Shown here: positions 10,198 through 22,973 of the stretch, piece by piece | Numbering within the stretch: position 1 is the stretch's first letter | Layout: each line of letters opens with the position of its first letter | From: Porites lobata | Lineage: Eukaryota; Cnidaria; Anthozoa; Scleractinia; Poritidae | Length of the DNA stretch: 64,000 nucleotides | Assembly: GCA_942486035.1 (NCBI GenBank) | Contig: CALNXK010000030.1 | Span: 2,694,501 to 2,758,500, forward strand | Direction of reading: 5' to 3' | Notes under the pieces: generated by a model | Told to the model about the DNA's origin: nothing | Databases searched by the model: none | What the model saw: only the letters and a program-made list of their open reading frames with translations | Position numbers and translations under genes: made by a program

Positions 10198-10654
10198 GCT
10201 GGGGCCAACTACCGGAACCGAATCGGAAATGAGAAGCGAAGGACTTTGAGAAAGTCTATCTCGCTTGCTTTTGCCGCGGATATCATAAAAAAGATCTACC
10301 CTTCGCGCTCGTGAAAAAATTGTAGGCAAGTCTACCGCTTCACAAGCACCGAATATCCGGTGCAAGGACAATAGATTTTGTATTAGCATAAATTCGACAC
10401 ATGTGAACTCTCTCTCAGTCTAGTGAAATGTTGAATTAAAGTGTTTGAACCGATATAAAATCCACCAACATGTTGCAAGGACTCCTTTGAATATTTTAAT
10501 CCTCTCTTGATAAGACCAAAAAATACAGCAAATCTTTTAAATATAATAGATAACAACAATTTTATTGACTTTATCTTCAGTACCAAAACAGCATAACAAT
10601 CATAACCATAAAACATTATAGAAGCATATTTTTATTACCAGGCAACCGCGTGGA

Positions 10655-10764
10655 TACCCTGCGAGCAGAGGCTACATTTTCGCGGTATGAGCTGGCGTGC
10701 GAAAAGTAGCTACTTTTCGCACGCCAGCTCATACCGCGAAAATGTAGCCTCTGCTCGCAGGGTA
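10655..10764. mobile_element. 110-bp perfect palindrome with 9-bp TSD
   Basis: Each base from 10655 to 10709 pairs with 10710 to 10764, giving 55-base arms with no loop and no mismatch that I can see. The ends are TACCCTGCGAGCAGAGG and its complement. CCGCGTGGA is duplicated exactly at 10646-10654 and 10765-10773. This is a foldback MITE, Mutator-like by TSD length. Confidence 0.85.
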
Positions 10765-11123
10765 CCGCGTGGACAGCTTTATGAAAAAATAAACTCAAAC
10801 TCGCACAGGTGGGCCTGCTTGCAGGCTAATCCTGTTACATGTAAAGTCTCTTGGAAGTTGGGATTTTAGATTTAGTTTTGTGTCTACAACAGAGAGATTT
10901 GTACCATGTGACCGAGTTTCTCCTTTTACGTTTTTGTTTACAGTTCACTATGACCACACAAAAATCGGTAGATTCACTCCAATTCTATCCATACGAATTG
11001 TTTTAAGCTATTTTAGATGCTCATTTTGAAATTTTGAAATTTTTTAACTTGAATGACAATCCCAAGAATCTCTCTGATGATGTTACAGCTGACACGCCAA
11101 AACGGACCAATCATATTCTGCTG

Positions 11124-11231
11124 TAGTCTGCTACACAGCCGTTTTTAGTGTCGTCACGCAACGCTCCTCCCCACTAGTTAGTGGGGAGGAGCGTTGCGTG
11201 ACGACGCTAAAAACGGCTGTGTAGCAGACTA
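11124..11231. mobile_element. 108-bp near-perfect palindrome with 9-bp TSD
   Basis: Arms of 53 bases separated by GT, with one mismatch (T against C in AGTGTCG/CGACGCT). The end is TAGTCTGCTACACAGCC. ATTCTGCTG is duplicated exactly at 11115-11123 and 11232-11240. Unrelated in sequence to the 10655 palindrome but identical in architecture. Confidence 0.85.
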
Positions 11232-11491
11232 ATTCTGCTGCTGAAAGAAACACAACGCCTGACGCTTTTAGTTATTCAAATAACACCAGCTGCCCACCCG
11301 CTGGTCATTCATCGATCGGGCAGAGCATCTTCGAAGCAATAGCTGGAGCATGAAAGTTTAGTCCAGGAAGACAAAATGAACGTTCAAAGTGCGTAAAATA
11401 TTCCTTGCGTATCTTTAACAAATTATGTTTTTTTATCACCAGGCGAAAGCCAGAATCTAATCATTCTCTTTTCTTTGTCTCGATCCGGCAG

Positions 11492-11568
11492 GAAACTATT
11501 CTTGAAGCTTCAAAAGCCTGGCCTGTTGAGGATATCAGGGAGAGACATGCACTCACTGCTATGAAAAG
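11492..11568 (+). other. Possible host exon
   Basis: An open 77-base segment preceded by a pyrimidine-rich tract with CCGGCAG and followed by GTAGATC. It would encode a 25-residue helical peptide containing EASKAWPVEDIRERHAL. A second exon-like segment lies at 13162-13221 (after TTTTCTGTAG, before GTTTGT), but the phases do not join directly. I recognise no family. This is weak and based only on splice-like signals. Confidence 0.2.
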
Positions 11569-12132
11569 GTAGATCATGTGCTTTGATTATTTTCATCTTC
11601 CAACGTATTTGGTGTGTGCCTTACTACCTTTGTTGTCTTTTAGAAAAACAACTTATTTAAAAGGGTAAAATATCGACTCGTGCTCAATATTTGTGGGTTG
11701 CATTTGTCTTGTACACCAGTCTACACCTGTCTCAGTGAGACGACCTTGCCGTCGTAATTTCTGTTTTCTTGAAAGATTCCTGCGACAACTAAGATAACTG
11801 CTTTTACATAAAAGAATAAAGGGTAGTTTCTTTATCTTTTTAACTCGACCAGCGATACCCGCCGCCATAACTTACAAGCTCCGCTCGATCGGTTAGAGTT
11901 AACAATAAGCTTATTTAATATTTAAAGACTATGGCAATCGCTGGAATTGACTCGCTTTAATCGTTTTTCGTGGCTTCGCTACGTTTTGTTATTGAGTAAG
12001 CTTAAAGTTTAACGAAGAATTTCTTAAAGGCGATAAACTGATTCGCGCAAGAGGCCAAATTTTGAGCGTCCTACCTACAAATAACTTGAAAGGCTTGCAA
12101 GGTTGTTTACAAGCTTACATCTTAGAGTGATC

Positions 12133-13085
12133 CAGGGCTCGAAATTGCGACTCACTGGTCGCCAATGCGACCAAAAATTGAGCACTGGCGACTAAATTTT
12201 CAGAACTGGTCGCCAGCTGGCGACTCGCGTTTTGTCCGATGACTAAAGAAAACCACGACACAACTTTTGTTTTTAAATCTTTATATTTGGAAATCAATCG
12301 GATATGGTAGCTAGTATACAACTCACCTTTCCGTCCCCAGTAAAATAATGTCTGAATATTACAAGATAATCGAAAAAATGGAATGTATTTCGACACGTCG
12401 ATACTGCGTTCAGGGCGCGCCATATTGTTTCAGCGGCTTCTTCCGAAACTGGGGTCGCAGGCGCACTTCAACAACAAAAAAATGGTGGCAGATACGGTGC
12501 CTTCGTAACTCCCGCAACATTTTAGGTTTTATTTTCCTAAAACGTTCTGTCTAAAGGGAAACGAAGACCCAAAAACTGCACTAAGCCCATTTTTGTTTCC
12601 TCCCGGTCGGAGACTGGTACGAGCAATGTGGTTGTGTAGAGGCCTGGGCCAAGCATGGCGTTGTTTTGTCGGCAGCGAAAGGCGTTGAGGAAAGCAAGTC
12701 GAAAATATAGAACGGCATTTCGTAGAAGTAGCAAAGGGCAAATACACAAGGACCCGTGTTTGTCTCAGAATGAAAACCACGGACTTAAAACGTTTTATGC
12801 TTCGCTTCATTTAAAATGACTTTGGAGACAACCATCACCTTCGGACCAGAGACATATCACCTGAGAACAACGGTAGCTTTATAACTAAGTGTTACTCGTG
12901 TTGTTTCTAATTGTTTTCGCTCTTCAGTTGTGACTTCTCTTGCATGCAAAGTAACGTATAAAATCGTGTTCTTGTGTAAGTTATATATAAAATAAGTTGG
13001 CGACCAAAATTTACGATCTGGCGACCAAAATTTTTCCATTAGTCGCCAGCTGGCTCCCGAACGAAAAAGTTAATTTCGAGCCCTG
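12133..13085. mobile_element. Non-autonomous hAT-like element, 5-bp TSD
   Basis: Ends are CAGGGCTCGAAATT on the left and AATTTCGAGCCCTG on the right. Subterminal copies of a GGCGACCAAAAT/TGGTCGCC motif lie inside both ends. TGATC flanks the element at 12128-12132 and 13086-13090. CAGGG-type ends suit hAT elements, some of which make 5-bp duplications. The 953-bp interior has no transposase that I can see. Confidence 0.6.
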
Positions 13086-14213
13086 TGATCATTACAATAA
13101 GTCAATGCTCTATTTTCAAAGCCCATCTTAATGAATATCTTACTAATTTTATTTTCTGTAGGCCCTTTTCGTTTTAAGCAAAAATGGCAACAGGAAACAA
13201 TGTTAACCATGGAACATCAAGGTTTGTTCATAGATTTAAATTTCATGGCGAGTGGCACTTCGCCTTTTTCTAAACTAAAACTTAAAACTGAAATTTCCGC
13301 ATATAAAATGTACGGTGTTGCCTCCACATCTATGGCAACTAAACTATTTTGTAAAAATCTTTCATCTCCAAGAGTGACCAGGAAAAACTTAGGTTTTTAC
13401 ATGGTGAAATAAAAATGATACTTTGTAGATTTAAAGCACGTGGGTTTTTGTCCAAGTACTAAAAAGAAGCACATTTTCATGTGGCCATATCAACAATGGT
13501 GAATATAAATGAGGCGGTTTTAATCATCTGAGCAGCTGGGCCTTTTGTTCTGGCCAGCTATTGTTTTAAAAGTGTTGTAGTATGACAAGAATTATCCATG
13601 GCAACTCATTTTGTGAAGGACATAATAGGCAATTGGTTTTCTTTTCATGTTGGAACAGAATGTTGTCAACACTCAAAAAAAATTTTTGTACATTTGTTTA
13701 GTTTCAAATATAATATATTAAATCACCGCTGTATCTTTTAATACCATAACATACCACACTTGTGATGTGCCTGAAATATTCAGCATCATACGTATATAGG
13801 AGTGTGTCAACATTGCCATGTGTTCAATCAAAAAAGAAAGCAAAAGCAAACAAACGCAAGTAAAAAAGTTTTCAGCTACATGTATAACCACAAGACGATT
13901 CTTCAAAGGTTTCTTCTGACCAAACATTGCAAGCAATATTTTTGCTAAGAACATTTAGGTAACACGTAAGAATTTTTGGCAGCTTTTCCCCCTAATTTTT
14001 CTTTAAAAAAATCTCTTTTTTGCTAGTGAATCAATAAGAACCTCCGTAAAGGTGATAATGAAGGATTTTTTTCTCAGACACTTACAGATCAGGGTTACAT
14101 GTACCTCAAGAATATTGTTTCTGATCCAATCCAGGTTAATCATTTTCAGTATAAATTGCATTTGTTCAATAATATATTTTATGCTCTTATTATAAGTTGT
14201 AGACAAATTCAAA
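13086..14213. other. Non-coding AT-rich DNA
   Basis: Apart from the weak exon-like segment at 13162-13221 I see nothing supportable. Confidence 0.5.
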
Positions 14214-14687
14214 TGGAACCTTGATTTAATGAGGTGCCAAGGGCTGGGGAAATTTGTTCGTTATATTGTTCGCCTCCATTTTTAAGGAATTTTTTTGTAA
14301 AACTACCAAAATGTTCATTATATCAAGGTATTGTTAAAACCCAGCATTTCCAAACCTGAAAATTTACCATAATAACATTTCAGTACCAAGTTATACATAG
14401 CAATGGCACTAGAAACTCAAGAACAGGAAAACAAAACTGCTTGAAACCACTGTACACATAAATTCTATCCGTGTTTGTTTGTGTGGCATTCATTTTTTAT
14501 CACATGCTGACATACATTTCATGAGACATATTTTACGTTTATGCTTGTGGATTGTGTTTATTATAAGGAGGATTCTGTTGAATCAACGTTCTGTTCCATA
14601 CATTTTACTGCAATTTTGGTCCAGGCTCAACAAAATTGTTTGTACTGAGGACTTCATTATATAGAGGCTCATTATATAGAGGTTCCA
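14214..14687. mobile_element. pogo/Tigger-like MITE
   Basis: Left end TGGAACCTTGATTTAATGAGG and right end CTCATTATATAGAGGTTCCA form an imperfect inverted repeat. Internal subterminal copies of TTCATTATAT and TTCGTTATATT occur near both ends. Ends of the TGGAACCTCGATTTAA type are typical of pogo/Tigger MITEs in many animals (recalled knowledge). I cannot define the target duplication. Confidence 0.5.
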
Positions 14688-16839
14688 CAACACCAGCTGA
14701 CAATAAAATTTATCTCCTAGTAAGCGAGACTTGATGTTACTAAGAGCGTTCTTGTTTTATATCGTTTATCTCAGTCATCTACAGTGAGCAAGTAAGCAAG
14801 AAGGATTTAAGAAGAGACACCAAAGTTGATTTCTAGCCACTTCCATGATGACACCAATGAAGGACCAACTCTAAGATAAGCTCATTAACTGTGATATCAT
14901 ATAATGTAGTATATAATTTCTTCTAGGAAACTGAGCAAATGACAAAAACTTTTTTCTTTGCAATCGACCAAAATTATAGCCTGCAAAAACAGCCCTTTCT
15001 CTTCTCTCCTAACCCCTGGAAATGTTTCACAAGGAGGAATGTGTGCAACTCAGCGACATAAATAATTCCATACTGATGAAATAAATCAATGTTTACATAA
15101 TAATTCTGGTAGTCATGGGGTTCTAAATGCAAATTTGTTAAATTGTATGTTTCTCCTGGTTGATTTAGGTAAAGTGTTGTGTTCATCTGCAAACGAAGTC
15201 CAGGAAAACTCAAGGCTACCAAAATTATGAAATAATAATTTGCATTTTGTGCCAAAGGCTCAATAAACCTGTTTTCCAGTCAAATTTGATTATGTAATAA
15301 TAAATATCATGAAATCATTGCATGTATCATAATTTTGAACATTTTATATAGATCTAATTAACAGGTCTTGAAGCGAAATATGTCAGTATTTTTGTGAACA
15401 TGGGTAAATAAGAAAAGAAAAAATACAATAATGACAAAAAGAATATTAGTAATGAGGTATAATTCCTATTAATTAGATATTGTAACAATATGTAAAAAGC
15501 ACAACATCTAACTTCAGTTAAAAATTCTTGGGTCAGAGTGTCCAGGTGATAAAATAATCATTATTGTCACAAAAAAAACCCAGCTTCCTTGAAAAGGTTT
15601 TAGAAGCCAAAGCTGAGACGAATTACCCTCTATCTAAGATGGTGGAGTTCAATTATTGTTTACCATCTTAAGCTCAGAGAGGGATGGAAAATAAGGTGCG
15701 TTGTGAATTTGAAATGAATTGCTTAAGAAACATGAAGGTGATCTCATGATGTGGACTTGCTTTTGTTTTTATGGTTTTGTTTTCTTTTTCTCTGGTGTGT
15801 TGCTCTGTAAGATTTCTGAAAATCTTTTGGATGACATCAACACTTAATGATTCACTCACTTTAAAGATCATTTTCCAAAAGTCAGTCTATTCTTTTATCA
15901 CAAAGTGGTTCAAACCCTTCCTCATTGATTGGGATAAATTTCTCTATTGCACCTAGTGTCATTAAGTCCCTTATACAAGGTTTTTTATAACGTGAATTTA
16001 TCCCATTAAATTTCTTGATTAAATTCTTAGATGTTGTAAAAATAGTCTGGTGAAAAAAGGTGTTGTTCGCTCAGTTCTTGTTTTTTTATAGACAAAAATT
16101 CACGGTTAAGATGTTGTTAAATTCTACCAGGAGATTTTTCTGTATTTGCAGTACCAGCTCATCATACATTGTATCAATTTTCATTATTTTGCTTACTTAA
16201 AAGTCCTTTAAAAGGTGTGGTGCTGATCCTTGACTCCATGAATGACTGTGTCTGAGAATGAGCAGCCATTGAGGTTGTGTGTTTAAACTCTTTGGAAATT
16301 ATCTGGTAAACTAATATGCTTATAATTCTCTTGAGTGACAAATAATTGGCCGAGCCATTTTATCTAGTCAAGATGTAGATCTCTTTTCCACGGACAACAT
16401 ACAACAACCACCGGTTGGGATTATCTGATACTTGTGCAACTGAATTCAGATTATCATACTGTACATGTAAACTGGATTGGGATGCATCTTTACAAATGGT
16501 GTTTGACAATCTGTCAAGTTGTTAAGAGGCTTGTCCATGTAAATTAATGAACTAAAAACTAATGGCTTTTAAATTTATTTTCTGATGCATTTTCGGTTGG
16601 GAAAAAAAAGTGTTCAGGGTCAATATACCTTTGGAAGGCTTGTGGTACTTTGATGAATTGGTAACAGTGAACAGCACTGCTGCACTGGATGTGAAAGTGG
16701 TGATCAAAAAATGTATAATGTCTATGATCAGAGCAGCTTTAAATATGATCCCATAGCTCGGCATGTTGGCTAAATCTCAAAGCTACAAGGTGCATGGGTC
16801 TTCTCATTCATGGGTTAATGGAAAATACATGATTATCTT
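14688..16839. other. Non-coding AT-rich DNA
   Basis: No gene or structured element that I can support. Confidence 0.5.
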
Positions 16840-16994
16840 CACATTGTAAAGCCACTGTGATTGCTGAGAGCTATGTCAGCAAGGACTGTGACCCCAGCTT
16901 TTACAGACTGAAGAGGGTACATGCATGTATGTAAATGTACCCCTGATAATTCTGAAACCACTGATTCAAAGAATTATTAATTTTTTACTGTTTT

Positions 16995-17730
16995 CCATGT
17001 ACTGTTTGATTTCTTGAAAGACCTGTTGAAGTTGTTCATTTGGTTGATATCTAGTGCTGAATACCTTACAGCCAAAAAAACAAACAAACAATTCTTCATA
17101 GAATTGGGAAACATATGTTGTTAAATGACCACAGTACAATGTTGTCGTTCTGCTTTACTGCTGATGACAGATCCTTGACGTGCTTGTTTTTGTATCTTCA
17201 CTTTGCGAAGCTACTGTGTCAACTGAGAGCTACAGCAAGGGCTTTGACTCCAGCTTTTGGAGACTGGACAGGGTAAATGTACCCTGATAATTCTGAAACC
17301 ACTGATTCAAAGAATTAGTAGTTGTTACTGTTTTCCATGTACTGTTTGATTTCTTGAAAGACCTGTTGAAGTTGTTCATTTGGTTGATATCTGGTGCTGA
17401 ATGCCTTACAGCCTAAAAAAGAAACAAACAATTCTTCATAGAATTGGGAAACATATGTTGTTAAATGACCACAGTACAATGTTGTCGTTCTGCTTTACTG
17501 CTGATGACAGATCCTTGACGTGCTTGTTTTTGTATCTTCACTTTGCGAAGCTACCGTGTCAACTGAGAGCTACAGCAAGGGCTTTGACTCCAGCTTTTGG
17601 AGACTGGACAGGGTAAATGTACCCTGATAATTCTGAAACCACTGATTCAAAGAATTATTAGTTGTTACTATTTTCCATGTACTGTTTGATTTCTTGAAAG
17701 ACCTGTTGAAGTTGTTCATTTGGTTGATAC
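16995..17730. repeat. 340-bp tandem repeat, two full units and a partial third
   Basis: The sequence starting CCATGTACTGTTTGATTTC recurs at 16995, 17335 and 17675, a strict 340-bp period. A more diverged unit precedes it from about 16860. The third unit stops at 17730, where unrelated sequence begins. Related unit sequence resumes near 19706. Confidence 0.85.
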
Positions 17731-18270
17731 ACAGGGAAAAATTTCAAAAAAACATTAGTGAATTTTAAGGAAACATCATGTTTTTTCTTGAAATACCATT
17801 TACAAATTTTGACATTAATGGTATCTTCTCCTATCTTCTACTTTTAACATTCTTAATAATTAACCACTAATGTTAATTCTGCAAATACCATCATGTGTAA
17901 TAGGGAGAAACCATTCTTGTATTCGAAAATCCACAATTAAAATGAAAACGAAAACACATTAACTGAATTCATTGAAAACCCAAACATGGGTGTTACCAAA
18001 AAAACATTAATGGCACTTTCAATTTATTCTCACTAATTAACCATTCATGGGTTTTTTAATACCATTCACAGAAATACTGAAAAAACCATTCCTGGAAATT
18101 TAGAACACATTACTGTAAATTAACATTCCACAAAAACCCATCATGTAATTTGTGCAGTAACCATTTATGGTTCTCTGGACCTGCTCTCACAAATTTACCA
18201 TTCACAGGAAACTCCCAAAAAACATTCATGGCACATCAGCTGTAAATTTAAAGCCTTAACATGTCATTTT
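17731..18270. repeat. Dense array of short ACCATT/ACATT-ATGG motifs
   Basis: About 540 bases crowded with variants of ACCATTCATGG, AACATTAATGG and ACCATTTATGG in one main orientation, spaced irregularly by 20-40 bases. Such subterminal motif arrays bind transposase in several DNA transposon groups. I cannot find matching terminal inverted repeats, so the identity is open. Confidence 0.45.
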
Positions 18271-18989
18271 GTATAATTACCATTACCTTTATTTCTTCTT
18301 TATCATCAGTCAAAAATCATTGTATCATTATGGATTTGTGAACAGCATTTGAATAAGAAAGAAAAATAGGCTGGTACTATGATTATTAAACTTACATGAA
18401 AACTCCATGTATGGATATGATAGGTACAATGCAGTACTTACAGTGTTTGTAAACTATGCTTGCTAAGTTGTAAAGTCTATAAATCTAAAAAATTAATGCC
18501 CCTCAATCACTAAAAACCATGTGTGAGAATTTAAAACACGTATAATTACTGTGAACTATCTAATAGCTCATTTCAAAATAATGTTAAACACTAAGAACTA
18601 TTGGAAATACCTTTCTCATCAAAAAAGAACTCACTATACTCAGTCATGTATTATGGGAAAAGAGATACATTAACTACAGTACTCTTATGTAGCATATTTC
18701 AAACTGCTTTCCGTTTTGAAAATTATTCCACTCTAATTTGAGTTATTTGAAAATATCGCCCATACTCTAGTCGTCCTCGTCTCAGAATCTAAAGCTCTGC
18801 AATGTCCACGTACACGTCTTTCCAGGAATTTAACAATAAAGGATAAGTAAAATATAGAAATGTCTTCTCGTCGAGAATTTGTTTAAGATTTTAACAACTG
18901 TTTTCATTCTGTTCAATGACAGTCTCGCGCGCTCTACTGTTTTTAGCTGTTTTTGCCATTCGACCCACCGCACTTCTTTTGATGATTTT
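18271..18989. other. Non-coding AT-rich DNA
   Basis: Lies between the motif array and the zinc-finger exon. Nothing supportable seen. Confidence 0.5.
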
Positions 18990-19427
18990 CTAGGTACAAC
19001 TTCCTATTGAATGAACGTGTGCAATTTCCACAGCCATAGTTCTTAACTGCAGAATGCAAATGTTTGCAAATGCAAATGTTTGCAAATGCTGTCTCAGATT
19101 GGAGCGATCAGCAAAAGCTCCTCCACATGTTGAACATTGATAAGGCTTTTCACCTGTGTGCATCCGAATGTGGCCTTTCAATACCCATGCACGGCTGAAG
19201 CCTTTACCACAATATCCACATTTGAAAGGCCGTGTGTGTATCCGCACATGGACTTTAAGAAGCGAAGGACGGTCGAAAGCCTTCCCACAAACTGTGCAGT
19301 TGTAGCTCTTAGGGAAAGACTCCGCTGCTGAGGCGAAACTTGCTTCTTTGCATTCTTGGATGGTGCGGGCTTTTTTAACCGTGCGTGGGTTGTCTTTAAT
19401 TGGGACAAAAAAGGAATAGAAAAGTGT
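18990..19427 (-). pseudogene. Snail/Scratch-like C2H2 zinc-finger exon, truncated
   Basis: Reading the minus strand from about 19427, an open frame carries three C2H2 fingers: CTVCGKAF...HVRIH, CGYCGKGFSRAWVLKGHIRMH and CSTCGGAFADRSNLRQHLQT. GHIR-H-TGEKP followed by AFADRSNLR-HLQT is the signature of the Snail/Scratch family of DNA-binding repressors. Snail proteins have four or five fingers. Here the third finger lacks its final His, replaced just where a 12-base-unit repeat (TTTGCATTTGCA) begins. A pyrimidine tract followed by AATTAAAG near 19395 could be an acceptor site. It lies between copies of a non-coding repeat with no neighbouring exons seen, so an orphan or decayed gene copy is likely. 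Confidence 0.6.
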
Positions 19428-21469
19428 CTATTTAATTACAAAGTTAAAAAGCGCAAAATTTATATTGCAGAAAAATGGGGATTCTATCGGGAAAACAATG
19501 TACTCCTGCATAAGGTGGTTGCGTTTCAGGCAGGTACAAATTGTTAGCCCAACAGTGCAATTAACTCTGCATGAATTTTTTCCCTCCCTTCTTCTTTGCA
19601 TGATTTTTTCCCCCAGCCCCATCACTTTTCTAATACGGTCCGTTCCTTAACAGAAACAGAGAATAAAAGAATATGTCGAATGTCTCGTCTAAACAGTGCC
19701 GGAAAATGACCACAGTACAATGTTGTCGTTCTGCTTTACTGCTGATGACAGATCCTTGACGTGCTTGTTTTTGTATCTTCACTTTGCGAAGCTACTGTGT
19801 CAACTGAGAGCTACAGCAAGGGCTTTGACTCCAGCTTTTGGAGACTGGACAGGGTAAATGTACCCTGATAATTCTGAAACCACTGATTCAAAGAATTATT
19901 AGTTGTTACTATTTTCCATGTACTGTTTGATTTCTTGGAATACCTGTTAAAGTTGTGTCTTTTTAAGAATCCCATGCTATGCCTTCCAGCCAAAAGAACA
20001 AACAAACAATTTTTCACAAAATTGGAAAAATTTTGTAGTTGAATCACCACAGTACAATGTTGTTCTGCTTTACTGTTTCTGTCAGATCCTTCACGAGCTT
20101 GTTTTCTTATCCTCACTTTGTGAAGCCACTGTGTTAACTGAGAGCTACAGCAAGGGCTTTGACTCCAGCTTTTATAGACTGGACAGGGTAAATGTACTCT
20201 GATAATTCTATTGGAAGAGAGTGTGGGAAGTCACTTTTAGTAAAGTGAACGTACGTAGATATATCTCAGCTAGGTGCACAAGAGAGTAAAGGCTTACTCA
20301 TATGAAGCCACTGATATTACTTTTATAAAGCAATATTTATCACTTGTTATTGCACAGATTACTACAATACACAATCAAGTGTGCATTACACTAAAAACTA
20401 TAACCAATAAAAATGACTAAAAATAAATAAATATATTTAATATATGAATAATAATTACAACAATAAAAATGAAAAAAGAGAAAAACGATAATTATAGTAA
20501 AAAAATACCGGGTAATTAAGAAAAGGAATCTTTGTTTACTTATTCACACCAAGTCACCTAAAAAGAAACAAATGACTACAAGGACGATATAAATAAATAT
20601 GTGCCCATTTAGACTTGATTGGTACTAACTTCCCTATTGGAATTACCTCTGTGGAGACAGCAAGTTTGTCTTTAATTGCCCTGATTGTAACTGCTGGCAG
20701 AAGTGATAGCAGCTAAATGTTTGATGTCTATGATGAGGAGAGGTACGTTTATACATGCATGATCACACAGCTCATCATGTTCACTGGATCCAAGAGCTCG
20801 ACAAGGTACATGAGTCTCTTCATTACATGTAATCTTTCATAACTTAATAATCGATACTTTTTGACATGTCCCTCTTAGAGTAACGCATCCAAAAAATCTG
20901 AACAAACAGGGAAAATGGCCATTGTTTCTGAAATTGAGAATTTATGGAATCATCTCAATTTTCTGTCAAGGTGGTGGATAGCATCCATCGACACTAAAAA
21001 ATTACAAAATAAATTTACAATTGCAAGCAGACTTAAAAAGCAGTAAAATTGAAAAAAGAAATCAGTCAATCATTAGAGAAATAAGTCTTAGAATAAGTCT
21101 TAGAATGTATTGGTCCATCCCTTCAAAGGCAAAGGCTTAATTACTATGTTTTACTCCCTTTTGAAGTTATTTATTTGGTCTATGCCTTCAAGGCATAAGT
21201 ACAAACAAACAAATTGGCAAAGAAGGAGAAAACATCTGGTATGAATGACCATACTGCGATGTTGCTGTGCTGTTTTATTGCTGATGTGAGATCCTTCACC
21301 TGCTTGTTTTCTTATCTTCACTTTACGAAGCCACAGTGTTAACTGAGAAGAACAGTTAATTACTTGTTATGCAGCCACTGATTCAACAGATTTAATGACA
21401 ATGTGCCACACAAATTCACCCTCATTGCGGTGACAAAATTATTTTGCGGACACTAAGATTTTGACAAAA

Positions 21470-21720
21470 ATTCACCATTGCACATGGAGAGGTTTGTCAC
21501 TGTGACATATTGCCACCATGTTGTCACAGAATTGTAAAGGACTGGTAAATCTCTGGGATAAACTGCATAAGCGGTTGCATTGTGAGCGGGCTGCATGGGC
21601 AGCTGCATGATTTGCTCCATTGGCGGCTGCATGGGTGTGTTTGGTACGCTGACATTCCGCCATTTGTTGTGCTGGTTTTAGAACCAAATGTGGGATTGAA
21701 ACTAAAATGCTTGTAGGAAT
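21470..21720. repeat. Module copy 1 without minisatellite expansion
   Basis: Carries GTCACAGAATTGTAAAGGACTGG and a short GGCTGCATGGGCAGCTGCATGA core of about five monomers, then CCATTTGTTGTGCTGGTTTTAGAACC. It corresponds to 25250-25830 and 27885-28060. Confidence 0.7.
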
Positions 21721-22973
21721 AACACAAGATGCAACTAACCTCTTCTATCAATGAAATGCACTGATAGGTTACCCAAAATGCAAAATACAACATCTTGTCG
21801 GGTAGAATAATAAAAATTAATACATTAGTACATGAACGCTTTCTGGGTATGAAATTCTCTACATGTATAATTTGTTTCTGTAATGGAAGAAAGGAGTAAT
21901 TATTCATAATTTAAAAGCACAATGTGTAAATTCCTGCAAATTTAAATTAGTCTATGATACATTTGTTTAATTGAGGGAAGTTGAGAATCTTTCTTGGGTT
22001 AACAATCGGTAGTTTGAGACATGTCCCTGTTGGAGTAAGGGATCCAAAAAAATCTGAACAAAAAGGGCACATTGCCATTGTTTCTGAGCCTAAGAATTTA
22101 GGGAATTATCTCAATTTCCTGTAGAGGTGGTAGATAGCTTCCATCGACACTAAAAAATTACTAAACAAATTTACAATTGCAAGCAAACGTCAAAAAAGTA
22201 AAAGCGAAAAATGAAATCAATCAATCAATAGAGAAATAAATCTTGACATTTTTAGTCCAATAAACCATGCAAGATTCAAAAAAGAGCTTAGACTGTACTG
22301 GTCCATTCCTTCAAAGGTTTAATTACTATGTTTTACTCCCTTTTTAAGTTATTCATTTGGAAATGCCATGGGCTATGCCTTCAAGGCATAAGTACAAACA
22401 AACAAAGTCAATGAATGACAAAACATCTGGTATGAATGCCTGTACTGCAATGCTGCTGTGCTGTTTTATTGCTGATGTGAGATCCTTCACCTGCTTGTTT
22501 TCTTATCTGCACTTCATGAAGCCACAGTGTTAACTGAGAAGAACAGTTAATTACTTGTTATGCAGCCACTGATTCAACAGATTAATGACAATGTGCCGTT
22601 CTCAGTTTTACTGCTACTGACAGATCCTATATCTGCTTGTTTTGTTTTCTTCACTTTATGAAGCCACAACGTCAACCGAGAACTAGTGCAAGGGCTTTGA
22701 CTCTAGTTAATGGGCGTTTTTTTTTTTGCCCTTTCTACCTCAACCCACATCATCTTTGCATAGGGGTACCATTTTTTCTGGTACCTCACCGCCCTGTCCT
22801 TAATTGCTTGGTCCTCAGCAGAGGAAATCATTTTCTGACAACGATCCTGAAATATTGAAGTTATTATGAAGCAAGAACTCAAAAAGGCGGACTTTCACAG
22901 ATTTATTCACAAAGGTTTGATTTCATCGTTTTTGACATGTGACCTGACATCGTACTTCAATCATGGAGACAAA

